NCBI RefSeq assembly: GCF_004345605.1
Contig: NZ_SLVY01000024.1
Location: forward strand, 1-64,000
Origin: Rhodococcus sp. SMB37
Lineage (GTDB): Bacteria > Actinomycetota > Actinomycetes > Mycobacteriales > Mycobacteriaceae
Direction: 5' to 3'
DNA length: 64,000 nt
Of this stretch, positions 16,333-24,885 are shown piece by piece; the first letter of the stretch is position 1; the number at the start of each line of letters is the position of its first letter. The notes below the pieces were generated by a model. That model was not told the origin of the DNA and did no database searches. It was given only the letters and a program-made list of their open reading frames with translations. Position numbers and translations under genes: made by a program.

Positions 16333-18689
16333 GACAGATACTCCGGCGACGGCTGCGACTTGTGCGATCGATCCGACCCTACGGGCTGCTGACTCTGCAC
16401 GTCCGGGCACGTGTGGTCCCGAGTACCCGCTGCCGCCAGCGAGATGACGACCGACTTGTACGTCGGACAATTACTGTGGAGCGCAGTCGAATCCAGCGGA
16501 ACAAGCGTATTGGTCTCAGGATAGTAGGCAGCGGCCGATCCCCGCGGGACGTCGTATTCGACGATGCGGAAGTTCAGCGCGCATCGCACCCGCTCGTCGC
16601 CGCCCCAGAGAGTGAACAGATCGACCATGTCGCCGTCGTCGAACCCGAGCGCGGCGATGTCGTCGCGGTGCAGGAACACCACTCGTCGCCCACCCTCGAT
16701 TCCCCGGTACCGATCGCTCAGCCCGTAGATCGTGGTGTTGAACTGGTCGTGACTGCGCAGGGTCTGCAACAACAGGTGCCCCTCGGGCACGTGCAGGATC
16801 TCGATGGGAGAGAGCGCGAATTCCCCCCGCCCCGACTCTGTCTGGAAGGTTCTGCTGTCGCGCGGCGGGTGCGGAAGGATGAATCCGCCGGGCCGTCGAA
16901 CGTTGACCTCGTATCCTTCGCAACCGGCGACCACGCGGGAAATGTGGGTACGGATATTCGCATAGTCCTCGCGCATTGCGGTCCAGTCGATCCCATGTCT
17001 CTCACCCAGAGTCGCCTCCGCAATGCCCGTGAGGATCGCGACCTCCGACCGCAGATACTTGCTCGCAGGCGTCAACGGTCCGCGCGACGCGTGCACAGCG
17101 CAGGCCGTGTCCTCGACACTGACGAACTGCTCACCCGACGCCTGGATGTCCTTCTCCGTACGACCGAGCGTGGGCAGGATCAACGCGGTGTCGCCGCACA
17201 CGAGGTGCGACCGGTTGATCTTCGTCGAGATGTGCACCGTCATGGACATACCCGCCAGCGCTTCGGCAGTGACCGCGGTGTCGGGTGCGGACTGCACGAA
17301 GTTGCCTCCGAGCCCCAGGAAGAACCGTGCCTTGCCGTCGCGCATGGCCCGAATGGAATCGACGGTATCCCAGCCGTTCTCACGTGGAGGGTCGAATCCG
17401 AACTCCCGCTCGATGGCGTCGAGGAAATGCTGCGGTGCCCGTTCCCAGATGCCCATCGTGCGGTCGCCCTGGACATTCGAATGTCCGCGCACCGGCATCA
17501 CACCCGCGCCGCGTTTCCCGATGTTCCCCTGCGCCAGCGCGAGGTTGACCACTTCCTTGATGGTGGCCACCGCGTTGCGGTGCTGTGTCAGGCCCATCGC
17601 CCAGCAGAACACCGTGGCGTTCGAGTCCCGCAGCATCTGGGCTGCTTCGGTGATCTGCTCACGTGACAGGCCGGTCACCGAGGTCACGATGTCCCAATCG
17701 AGGGCCGCGACATGCTGCTTCCATTCGTCGAAACCGTGGGCATAACGGTCGATGAAGTCGTGGTCGAGCGCATCCCATTCGACCAGAAGTGCTCCGAATG
17801 CCTGCAGCAGCGCCAGATCACCGTTGATCGCGATCGGAAGGTGGAGATCCGACAGTTCGGTGCCGCGGCCCACCACGCCCCGAGGTGCCTGTGGGTTGTG
17901 GAAGTTCATCAGCCCGGCTTCTCGCAACGGGTTGATCGTGAGGATCTTTGCGCCGCGACGTTTCGCCGTCTCGAGTTCGGTGAGCATGCGTGGATGATTG
18001 GTGCCGGGATTCTGGCCTTGCAGAATGATGAGTTCGGCGTTGTGGATGTCGTCGAGGGTGACGCTTGCCTTGCCGATGCCGATGGATTCCTGCAGCGCGA
18101 TGCTCGTCGATTCGTGGCACATGTTGGAACAGTCGGGCAGGTTGTTCGTGCCGAATGCGCGCGCGAACAACTGATAGACGAAGGCAGCCTCGTTCGATGC
18201 GCGACCCGACGTGTAGAAGATTGCCTCGTGCGGGCTGCCCAGCGAGGCCAGTTGCTCACCGATCAATGCGAATGCGTCATCCCAATCGATGGGCGTGTAG
18301 TGCGCAGCGCCGGGATTTTTGACCATCGGATGCGTGATGCGGCCCTGCTGCCCCAGCCACATCTCGCTGTGGCCAGCGAGATCGGCGATGCTGTGCCGCG
18401 CGAAGAACTCGGGAGTGGCCCGGTCGCGGGTCGCTTCCTCCGCGACCGCCTTGGCGCCGTTCTCGCAGAATTCCGCGATCTTGCGGTGGCCCGGGTCGGG
18501 GTCGGGCCACGCGCAGCTCATGCAGTCGAAGCCCTCGGCCTGATTCAGTTCACGCAGAGTCTCGGCGGTCCGCACGAGACCCATGTGTTCATAGGAACGC
18601 TTCAGCGCGACGGCGACACCGGGAACACCGGCCGCCCACTCCTTCGGCTCCCCGACTTTCAAGTCGCGTTCGTCGTAGTCGTCGCGCAT
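16329..18689 (-). CDS. FdhF/YdeP family molybdopterin oxidoreductase (formate dehydrogenase alpha-like)
   Basis: 786-residue molybdenum/tungsten bis-PGD enzyme. The N-terminus carries C56, C59 and C75 (GFDCMSCAWPDPDPGHR...EFCENGAKAV) for an iron-sulfur cluster. NMCHEST (C191) supplies the probable metal-ligand cysteine beside the catalytic histidine. GQNPGTNHPRML and the C-terminal dinucleotide-binding domain follow. This subgroup is often called formate dehydrogenase, but YdeP relatives act in acid or stress responses. No fdhD, NAD-linked subunit or other electron partner is adjacent. ATG 18689 is chosen because the family sequence begins there. Confidence 0.88.
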   Translation of the reverse strand: MRDDYDERDLKVGEPKEWAAGVPGVAVALKRSYEHMGLVRTAETLRELNQAEGFDCMSCAWPDPDPGHRKIAEFCENGAKAVAEEATRDRATPEFFARHSIADLAGHSEMWLGQQGRITHPMVKNPGAAHYTPIDWDDAFALIGEQLASLGSPHEAIFYTSGRASNEAAFVYQLFARAFGTNNLPDCSNMCHESTSIALQESIGIGKASVTLDDIHNAELIILQGQNPGTNHPRMLTELETAKRRGAKILTINPLREAGLMNFHNPQAPRGVVGRGTELSDLHLPIAINGDLALLQAFGALLVEWDALDHDFIDRYAHGFDEWKQHVAALDWDIVTSVTGLSREQITEAAQMLRDSNATVFCWAMGLTQHRNAVATIKEVVNLALAQGNIGKRGAGVMPVRGHSNVQGDRTMGIWERAPQHFLDAIEREFGFDPPRENGWDTVDSIRAMRDGKARFFLGLGGNFVQSAPDTAVTAEALAGMSMTVHISTKINRSHLVCGDTALILPTLGRTEKDIQASGEQFVSVEDTACAVHASRGPLTPASKYLRSEVAILTGIAEATLGERHGIDWTAMREDYANIRTHISRVVAGCEGYEVNVRRPGGFILPHPPRDSRTFQTESGRGEFALSPIEILHVPEGHLLLQTLRSHDQFNTTIYGLSDRYRGIEGGRRVVFLHRDDIAALGFDDGDMVDLFTLWGGDERVRCALNFRIVEYDVPRGSAAAYYPETNTLVPLDSTALHSNCPTYKSVVISLAAAGTRDHTCPDVQSQQPVGSDRSHKSQPSPEYLS

Positions 18690-18766
18690 CGATTGCTCCT
18701 CACCGGCCCGGCACACAGTCCCCAGACTGCGTACCCATGTGGCCGGTGAGGAAACATCACTCGGTC

Positions 18767-18850
18767 TTACTTACGGCCGGCCTGCCACTGCATGCCCCAT
18801 CCGTAGGCGCGGACTACGCATTGGTGGTTCCTCGTCTTGACGATCGACAC
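18767..18850 (-). CDS. possible 27-residue mini-ORF ending in a TerD-like tail
   Basis: A GTG-started ORF lies in the gap between the molybdoenzyme and lipoprotein genes. Its last 12 residues (YGWGMQWQAGRK) are identical to the C-terminus of the TerD protein at 19806-20465, and the DNA is almost identical over 38 bp. No clear ribosome-binding site is present. It could be a genuine small protein, but a remnant of terD left by a duplication or insertion is equally plausible. Confidence 0.3.
   Translation of the reverse strand: MSIVKTRNHQCVVRAYGWGMQWQAGRK
18768..18805. repeat. 38-bp direct repeat, copy A
   Basis: These 38 bases match 19807-19844 with a single mismatch. Copy B is the 3' end of the terD-like gene, while copy A has no intact gene around it. 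The two copies bracket a unit of about 1,039 bp holding only the lipoprotein gene, as expected after duplication of, or insertion at, the 3' end of terD. Confidence 0.85.
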
Positions 18851-18936
18851 CCGGACTGTGGAGCCGTCCGGGGACCGGTAGGATTCCCGCCCGGGGAGTG
18901 CCGACAGGCACGGACAGACTATCCGGGGGGAATCTC

Positions 18937-19734
18937 ATGGTCGTATCTCGACGTCTACGTGGTGCCGCAATCACAGTGGCGGTATCGGCCTCGCTTCTGG
19001 GCAGTGCATGCAGCACCGACGCCTTGTCCGGTCGGGCTGTCGGCATCGCTGGTGATACCCGACCGTCGCTCTCCTACGACGCCGCGACCACACCTCTCGC
19101 CAAGGTGCGCGCAGCCTTCACGATCAGCGGTACGTACACCGGTACCGTCCGCGCCGTACAGACTGTGCTCGGCTCGACCTCCGAGGCCATCGTGGACTAC
19201 ACCCGCAATGTCAACTACACCGAAGCGACCGAATCGCCGGTGGGTCCGTTCCGGGTGTTGTTCGATGACGGCGAACTGTTCGTCCAGTACCTGAATCCGT
19301 CCGACAGGTCTCCCTTCGAGCAGGCCGTCTGGTACAGAGTGGATCCCGACTCGGAAGCGGGCAGGATGCACCTGATGACCTTCGAGAACCAGGAACTCAT
19401 CAACAAGATCCTCGCCTCGTCGCTCACCAGCGCTCAGGAAGTCGGCAACGAAACGATCTACGGAATCGACACCACCCGCTACGTCGCCATGCTGGATGTG
19501 GAGGCGTACTCAGACTCCTACATCGATGAGTTGTACCAGGACGTACCCGGCATCGAGGACGTACGCCGACAGGTCGTCGAGATGATGGATCCGACCGTGA
19601 ACCTGTGGGTCGACGACGACGGGCGGATCATCGAGCAGCGGAACTCCGGAAACGACGCGACCTATGAATACGACGTCGAACTCACGTTGCCCGAATTCGA
19701 TCGAAGCAGCGCACCACCGGCCCCGGTTTCATGA
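18937..19734 (+). CDS. secreted lipoprotein, LprG/LolA-like in outline
   Basis: 265 residues. An N-terminal signal peptide (basic VSRRLRG, then a hydrophobic stretch) ends in the lipobox LLGSAC, so the mature protein is anchored by a lipidated cysteine. The body is acidic and rich in beta-type segments. The layout resembles actinobacterial lipid-handling lipoproteins of the LprG/LppX or LolA type, but I see no decisive motif. ATG 18937 is preferred because a GGGGGG purine run lies just upstream and the signal peptide starts there. It is flanked by a 38-bp direct repeat. Confidence 0.75.
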   Translation: MVVSRRLRGAAITVAVSASLLGSACSTDALSGRAVGIAGDTRPSLSYDAATTPLAKVRAAFTISGTYTGTVRAVQTVLGSTSEAIVDYTRNVNYTEATESPVGPFRVLFDDGELFVQYLNPSDRSPFEQAVWYRVDPDSEAGRMHLMTFENQELINKILASSLTSAQEVGNETIYGIDTTRYVAMLDVEAYSDSYIDELYQDVPGIEDVRRQVVEMMDPTVNLWVDDDGRIIEQRNSGNDATYEYDVELTLPEFDRSSAPPAPVS

Positions 19735-19805
19735 CCGCAGGCGTGCGGACCCGAACGCCCGCCACAGCAACATTGCCCTGGCGGGCGGGAAACGGGTGAA
19801 CGCGC

Positions 19806-20465
19806 CTACTTCCGGCCGGCCTGCCACTGCATGCCCCATCCGTACTGACGGTCGAGGTCGGACTGGCTGCCGTTGACGTACTCGACGAGACGCTGCACGG
19901 TCACGCCCTGCCCGGTGCTCTGCAGCATCGCGATGGCACAGATGCGCGCACCGTTGTTCGGCGAATCGAGACGCACCTCGATCTCCGGTCCCGACGGCTG
20001 GGTGAGGGTGACGACGCCGTCGACGGCAGCCCAGTTGGCAGCGCCCTCGTAGATCATGGCGAAGATCAGCACCCGCTTGATCAGCTCGGGGCGTTCGAGG
20101 TTGATGTGCATGTTCTCGCCGCCCTGAGCGGAACCGGTGCGATCGTCGCCGTCGAGGTGAATGTACGGCGGCGTGTTCAGCGACCCGAAGCTGTTTCCGA
20201 GCGCCTGGATGACGCCCTTCGAGCCGTCGGTCAGCTCGTACAGGCACCCGAGGTCCAGGTCGACTCCGCCGGCAGCGCCGGTGAGCTTGGCGAGGAATCC
20301 CTTCTTCTGTTCACCGCGCGACCAGTTGAGATTCACGCGTGTCACACCCTGGCCTGATCCGCCTTTGCTGAGGCTGACAGTGGGGGATTCCTTGGTGAGG
20401 TTGATCTTGCTGAGGTTGACTCCCCCGGATCCCTGCTCGGGCTTCTTGTTGTAGTCGATGGCCAT
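19806..20465 (-). CDS. TerD family protein
   Basis: 219 residues. The N-terminal leader is NLSKINLTKESPTVSLSKGGSG, followed by a TerD beta-sandwich (about residues 40-195) with DLDLGCLYEL, GDDRTG, RVLIFAMIYEGA and GARICAIAML. TerD proteins bind calcium and act in tellurite and other stress or phage responses. The short C-terminal tail YGWGMQWQAGRK is duplicated at 18767-18802. AAAGGGGC precedes the ATG. It belongs to the minus-strand arm of the Ter cluster, with hairpins separating it from the TerC-like gene. Confidence 0.92.
   Translation of the reverse strand: MAIDYNKKPEQGSGGVNLSKINLTKESPTVSLSKGGSGQGVTRVNLNWSRGEQKKGFLAKLTGAAGGVDLDLGCLYELTDGSKGVIQALGNSFGSLNTPPYIHLDGDDRTGSAQGGENMHINLERPELIKRVLIFAMIYEGAANWAAVDGVVTLTQPSGPEIEVRLDSPNNGARICAIAMLQSTGQGVTVQRLVEYVNGSQSDLDRQYGWGMQWQAGRK
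19807..19844. repeat. 38-bp direct repeat, copy B (3' end of terD-like gene)
   Basis: Partner of 18768-18805 with 37 of 38 bases identical. It covers the last codons and part of the stop of the TerD gene. The location at a gene's 3' end, with the gene left intact, resembles an attachment-site or slipped-duplication boundary. No integrase gene lies within the bracketed kilobase. Confidence 0.85.
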
Positions 20466-20503
20466 GTGCGTGCCCCTTTCGATAGGTGTATCCCGGATAT
20501 GCG

Positions 20504-20546
20504 GATGGGAGCCTCCGGCCCGAGAACAAGGTCGAAGGCTCCCATC
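20504..20546 (-). terminator. hairpin between terD-like and terC-like genes
   Basis: GATGGGAGCC (20504-20513) pairs perfectly with GGCTCCCATC (20537-20546). It lies just after the stop of the DUF475/TerC-like gene and before the TerD start on the same strand. A T-run is absent, so it may be a weak terminator or RNA-processing structure that sets unequal expression of the two genes. Confidence 0.5.
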
Positions 20547-20557
20547 GGTCAGCTCGG

Positions 20558-21643
20558 TCAGGCGGCTACTTCCGCCTTGGCTTCCTTGCGGTTGCGGTAG
20601 ATGCTCGATGCGAACGCCGCACCGATCAGCGCGATGCCGACCAGGCCGGTGATGACCTCGGGGACGTGCGTGCCGATCGAGTACAGCAGGATCAGTGCGA
20701 GCGCACCGATCGCCCAGTGGGCACCGTGCTCGAGATACACGTAGTCGGCCAGCGTGCCCTTGCGCACCAGGAAGATGGTGATAGAACGCACGAACATCGC
20801 GCCGATGAAACCGAGACCCAAAGCGATGATGATCGGGTCGGACGTGATCGCGAAGGCGCCGATGACACCGTCGAACGAGAACGACGCGTCGAGGACCTCG
20901 AGGTAGAGGAACAGGAAGAATCCGGCCTTACCAGTGGCCTTGGCCAGGCCCGAGGGGCCGCCGCTGGGCTCTTCGCCTTCCTCCGGCATGTGGAACATCT
21001 CGCCGAGACCGTTGACCGCGATGTACGTGATCATGCCGAGCGCGCCGGCGATCATCACGGTCGACACCTTGTCGTCCGGGGCGATCACCGTGGCGGTGAT
21101 GAGCAGCAGAACGATCGCGATGACGACCTCGAGCTGGTCGAGCTTGCCGGCCTTCGCCAGCGGACGCTCGAGCCATTCCAGCCACTTGATCTCACGCTCT
21201 TCGAGGATGAAGTGGAGGAACAGCATCAGCAGGAACATGCCACCGAACGCCGCAATCTGCGGATGCGCGTCGGTGATCAGCGTTTCGTAGCTCGGATCCC
21301 CGTTGGAGAAGTAGGCGGCGCCGTCCGGCGGTGGATTCAGTGCCAGGTCCAGTGCAGCGACCGGGCCGAGACCCGACGCAACCCACACGATGAGCAGGGG
21401 GAACACCAGGCGCATACCGAACACGGCGATGAGGATGCCGACGGTGAGGAAGATCTTCTGCCAGAACTCGCTCATCCGCTGCAGCACGGTCGCGTTGATG
21501 ACCGCGTTGTCGAAGGAGAGCGACACCTCGAGGATGCCGAGGATCACGCAGAGGAAAAGTGCCTGAGGGCCGCCGTAGAGGAACGCGACGACCAGAGAAA
21601 CGACGGTGACGGCGAACGACGCACCGAATATTCGCAGTACCAC
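20558..21643 (-). CDS. DUF475/TerC-like integral membrane protein
   Basis: 361-residue inner-membrane protein with about nine hydrophobic helices. It has two symmetry-related acidic membrane motifs, LEVSLSFDNAVIN near residue 40 and LEVLDASFSFDGVIGAFA near 235. Both are hallmarks of the TerC superfamily, a set of metal-related membrane proteins associated with tellurite resistance and Mn handling. A central loop PEEGEEPSGGPSG is probably cytoplasmic. Its position between two terD genes makes it the membrane partner of the TerD proteins. Confidence 0.9.
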   Translation of the reverse strand: MVLRIFGASFAVTVVSLVVAFLYGGPQALFLCVILGILEVSLSFDNAVINATVLQRMSEFWQKIFLTVGILIAVFGMRLVFPLLIVWVASGLGPVAALDLALNPPPDGAAYFSNGDPSYETLITDAHPQIAAFGGMFLLMLFLHFILEEREIKWLEWLERPLAKAGKLDQLEVVIAIVLLLITATVIAPDDKVSTVMIAGALGMITYIAVNGLGEMFHMPEEGEEPSGGPSGLAKATGKAGFFLFLYLEVLDASFSFDGVIGAFAITSDPIIIALGLGFIGAMFVRSITIFLVRKGTLADYVYLEHGAHWAIGALALILLYSIGTHVPEVITGLVGIALIGAAFASSIYRNRKEAKAEVAA

Positions 21644-21706
21644 GAAGCGTGGCCTTTCTTTTCGAAGTCAGGTCTTTGCAGGGTGGTTACTGCAATACGA
21701 CAGATG

Positions 21707-21746
21707 CGGATCCGGTCCCCGGCATCGAAGCCCAGGACCGGATCCG
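21707..21746 (-). terminator. hairpin after TerD gene
   Basis: CGGATCCGGTCC (21707-21718) and GGACCGGATCCG (21735-21746) form a perfect 12-bp stem. It lies 14 bp past the stop of the TerD gene ending at 21760 and before the DUF475 gene on the same strand. It probably terminates or attenuates the terD transcript. Confidence 0.55.
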
Positions 21747-21759
21747 ATCCGGATGGTTC

Positions 21760-22335
21760 TTAGACGTTGACGCCGTAGTCGCGGGCGATACCCGACAGAC
21801 CCGAGGCGTAGCCCTGGCCGATCGCACGGAACTTCCACTCTGCGCCGTTGCGGTAGAGCTCACCGAACACCATGGCGGTCTCGGTGGAGGCATCCTCGCT
21901 CAGGTCGTAGCGGGCAAGCTCGGTGCCGTTGGCGCGGTCGACGACGCGGATGTATGCGTTGCGGACCTGACCGAACGACTGGCTGCGGGCGTCGCCGTCG
22001 TAGATCGACACGGGGAAGAAGATGGACTCGATGTTCGCCGGAACGGCAGCCAGGTCGACGTTGATGACCTCGTCGTCGCCTTCACCCTCGCCGGTCTTGT
22101 TGTCGCCGGTGTGCTCGATGGATCCGTCGGGCGACTTCATGTTGTTGAAGAAGATGAAGTGCTGGTCGGAGACGACCTTCTTGTCGGCACCGGTGGCGAT
22201 GGCGCTCGCGTCGAGGTCGAAATCGGTGCCGGTGGTGGTGCGCACGTCCCAGCCGAGGCCGACTGCGACGGCAGTCAGGTTCGGGGCTTCCTTCGTCAGG
22301 GAGACGTTTCCACCCTTGGTCAAGCTGACGCCCAT
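21760..22335 (-). CDS. TerD family tellurium/stress resistance protein
   Basis: 191 residues, a single canonical TerD domain. It opens with MGVSLTKGGNVSLTKEAPNL and contains GLGWDVR, FDLDASA, the acidic calcium-binding GDNKTGEGEGDDE and IGQGYASGL near the end. It is the closest of the five TerD domains here to typical TerD/TerE. ATG 22335 has AAAGGA upstream; longer in-frame starts run into the divergent promoter. The start faces the 22499-30958 operon, so a shared bidirectional promoter region (22336-22498) likely controls both arms. Confidence 0.94.
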   Translation of the reverse strand: MGVSLTKGGNVSLTKEAPNLTAVAVGLGWDVRTTTGTDFDLDASAIATGADKKVVSDQHFIFFNNMKSPDGSIEHTGDNKTGEGEGDDEVINVDLAAVPANIESIFFPVSIYDGDARSQSFGQVRNAYIRVVDRANGTELARYDLSEDASTETAMVFGELYRNGAEWKFRAIGQGYASGLSGIARDYGVNV

Positions 22336-22498
22336 GCGGGGTCCTTTCGATCGGTCGTCGACGCACCAGGGAGGTACGTTCGGTTTTCGCGCGTGTTCCA
22401 CCACAGTAATGGGTGGGAATGAAGTACGCTCCTGTCCACTATGCCCAGTGTTGCGGCCCGCGGTAGCGAACACTGAACGACCAGTACCATTCGGTCTT

Positions 22499-23698
22499 GT
22501 GGCGAGCCGATGGACGCGCCGCCTCTTCGGCGGCGGGCACTCCGAAGACCCCGCGGCTCGTCGTGCCCATGACGCGATGGTGGCCGCGTTCCTCGACATG
22601 GATCGACGTCAGTCGGTCGCCGAGGCGGGCGTTGCCGAATCTCATGAGCTCGCTCCAGAGCGGAATCTGCTCCGACAGTGGGAACCGATCCGGCAGACCT
22701 GCTATCGCGCAGCCGAGGGGTATCTGCAGCTCGCACACACCGAACCCGACCAGGAATTGGCGTCCACCGCCGACTACGAACAGGCCATTCGCCGAATAGG
22801 TGACGCAACAAGAATTCTCGATGAATTCTACGAGAACAACCGTGGGCACCTCGAACACATGTCCGCGCTCGCCCAGACGGTTCCTCAACTCGCACATCGA
22901 GTTCGGGCCGATGCCCACGTTGCACTCGAGGCACTGCAGGCTCCCGAACGTGCACCGTTCGCGCACTATCGGTCGGTACGCGCCGCCGTCGAAGCCCTCG
23001 AGATCGAACTGCGTTCCCTGGACTCCGCTCGCGGCACCGGCGCCTTGCGCACGGGAGCGCACAAGGTCGAGGAAGCCACGAAGGTTCTGCGGCAGGCCCT
23101 GACCGACGCACCTGGGCGCCAGAGTGAAGCGCGCAACACCGTGGCGTCGGTCACCACCCGACTCAACGCGGTGCGCACCAGAACAGAGGGCCTTCCCCCA
23201 GCTTTTTCGGCTTTGCTGCGTGAATTCAACGCCGCAAGCTCGGCCGACCTGTCCGGCAACGCACAACAGGCCGAGGTACTCCTCGAACGCGCCGGTGCAC
23301 GCCTCGACGAAGCACGCCGAGCCGCGGACGACGCTCGGCCCGAGCTCGCACTCGATCTCGCCACGGAAGTCCGCATCGATCTCGCTGCCGCCGAGGAACT
23401 GGTCGATTCCGTCACCGAACGACTGGCGGCATTGCGTGCCGTCCGGAAGAATCCGGAGGCCAAGGTCGACGAAGTACGGTTCCGGCTGCGTGACGCGCAG
23501 CTCCTTGCCGTACAACGTGATCTGACTGCAGAGTGGGGGTCGGTTCTCGATGCCCAACTGGACCGAATCGACAGAGCCGTCGACGCGCTCACCGGAGTCC
23601 ACCCGGACTACTGGGCCTACGTGCGCGATCTCGATGCGGTATCGGATTTCATCGCCGGGGTGGTGGATCGAATGAGAGGACGGGCCGACGGCCAATGA
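22499..23698 (+). CDS. helical coiled-coil protein of the Ter operon
   Basis: About 399 residues, almost wholly alpha-helical and rich in Ala, Arg, Glu and Asp. Long heptad-like stretches are seen (for example around EEATKVLRQALTDAPGRQSEARN and ARLDEARRAADDARPE). There are no membrane segments, no signal peptide and no catalytic motif. I do not recognise the family. It is the first gene of the divergent operon and its TGA overlaps the next ATG. GTG 22499 (VASRWTRRLFGGGH) is the most likely start, but later starts are possible. A scaffold or sensor role is only a guess. Confidence 0.7.
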   Translation: MASRWTRRLFGGGHSEDPAARRAHDAMVAAFLDMDRRQSVAEAGVAESHELAPERNLLRQWEPIRQTCYRAAEGYLQLAHTEPDQELASTADYEQAIRRIGDATRILDEFYENNRGHLEHMSALAQTVPQLAHRVRADAHVALEALQAPERAPFAHYRSVRAAVEALEIELRSLDSARGTGALRTGAHKVEEATKVLRQALTDAPGRQSEARNTVASVTTRLNAVRTRTEGLPPAFSALLREFNAASSADLSGNAQQAEVLLERAGARLDEARRAADDARPELALDLATEVRIDLAAAEELVDSVTERLAALRAVRKNPEAKVDEVRFRLRDAQLLAVQRDLTAEWGSVLDAQLDRIDRAVDALTGVHPDYWAYVRDLDAVSDFIAGVVDRMRGRADGQ

Positions 23699-24885
23699 CG
23701 GGGGCAACCTACACGAGGACGCAGACCATGCGTCACTTCCGGCACCTGGATCGAACCACGCTCGACAGGTTGTTCTTCCAGGTGCCGCAGCCGTTCGGGG
23801 ACGGCGATGACCGCGATCGCCTCGCGGTCGCATTGGGTGCCACGCTGTATGTGCCCGCGACACGCGGCAACCTGACCGCGACGGTCCTGCGCCGGGCCGC
23901 CGAGGGCGTCACGTCGATGGTCCTCGATCTCGAAGACGCCGTCGCCGACGACGAAGTCGAGCAGGGCCTGAGCAACGCCGTCGCAACCCTCGACGAGCTC
24001 GCAGCACAGGGCGACGCCCCGATGCTCCTGTTCGTCCGCGTCCGAACCCCCGACGGCATCAACCGCATCGCGGCCGCCCTCGGCGAAGGTGTGCGGGTCC
24101 TCACCGGGTTCGTGCTGCCCAAGTTCACCTCCGGCTTCGGCCGCGAATTCCTCGACGCGGTCACCCGCGCATCCGAACTGCTCCGCAAGCACCTGTACGC
24201 GATGCCGGTCATCGAATCCGCCTCGGTCGTGCACCGCGAGACCCGCGACGAAGAACTGCGTGCCATCTCGCAGCTGCTCGCCGAATATCGACCCCATGTA
24301 CTGGCCGTGCGGGTCGGCGCGACCGACATGTGCGCGACCTTCGGCATCCGGCGCGACCGCGACCTGACCATCTACGACGTGCGCGTCGTCGTCGACGTGA
24401 TCGCCACCATCGTCAACTACCTCGGCCGCACCGACGGCACCGGATTTCTCATCACCGGCCCGGTCTGGGAGTACTTCGCCGACCACGAACGCATGTTCCG
24501 TCCGATGCTGCGCGCCACCCCGTTCGAGGAGCACGACGCCGTGCTGTTCCGACAGCAACTCGTCAGCCGCGACCTGGACGGGTTGTTACGCGAGATCGCA
24601 CTCGACCGCGCCAACGGCATCCAGGGCAAGACCGTCATCCACCCGTCGCACGTCGCCGCAGTGCATGCGCTGTCTGCGGTGACCCACGAGGAGTACCACG
24701 ACGCCGTGGACATTCTCGATGCCGACACCGGCGGGGTGCGCGCGTCCGGGTACGGAAACAAGATGAACGAACGCCGACCGCACCGCACGTGGGCACAACA
24801 GACCCTGGTGCGCGCGTCGGTGTTCGGGGTCACCAACAAGGGAGTCTCGTTCGTGGACCTGCTGACCGCTCTGGTGGTCCGGTGA
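23695..24885 (+). CDS. HpcH/CitE-like TIM-barrel C-C lyase of Ter system
   Basis: 396 residues. It resembles HpcH/HpaI aldolases and the citrate lyase beta subunit, metal-dependent TIM barrels that make or break C-C bonds. LYVPATRGN, MVLDLEDAVADDE (metal and substrate acidic residues) and VIHPSHVAAVHAL are clear landmarks. The Ter-associated subfamily is longer and keeps the barrel motifs. It starts at the ATGA overlap with the coiled-coil gene and its stop overlaps the PRTase start (GTGA). The family is predicted to act in making a nucleoside-like molecule; the actual substrate is unknown. Confidence 0.9.
   Translation: MTGATYTRTQTMRHFRHLDRTTLDRLFFQVPQPFGDGDDRDRLAVALGATLYVPATRGNLTATVLRRAAEGVTSMVLDLEDAVADDEVEQGLSNAVATLDELAAQGDAPMLLFVRVRTPDGINRIAAALGEGVRVLTGFVLPKFTSGFGREFLDAVTRASELLRKHLYAMPVIESASVVHRETRDEELRAISQLLAEYRPHVLAVRVGATDMCATFGIRRDRDLTIYDVRVVVDVIATIVNYLGRTDGTGFLITGPVWEYFADHERMFRPMLRATPFEEHDAVLFRQQLVSRDLDGLLREIALDRANGIQGKTVIHPSHVAAVHALSAVTHEEYHDAVDILDADTGGVRASGYGNKMNERRPHRTWAQQTLVRASVFGVTNKGVSFVDLLTALVVR

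Noticed and set aside
16086-17666. 526-residue plus-strand open frame
   Set aside because: It is antisense to the molybdoenzyme and begins within the MBL gene. No family pattern.
18768-19844. The direct-repeat unit as an insertion sequence
   Set aside because: No transposase, terminal inverted repeats or short target duplication are seen; only a lipoprotein gene lies inside.
20486-21763. 425-residue plus-strand open frame
   Set aside because: It is antisense to the DUF475/TerC-like gene, whose membrane helices and motifs are clear. Its D/E/H/R-rich composition is typical of a shadow.
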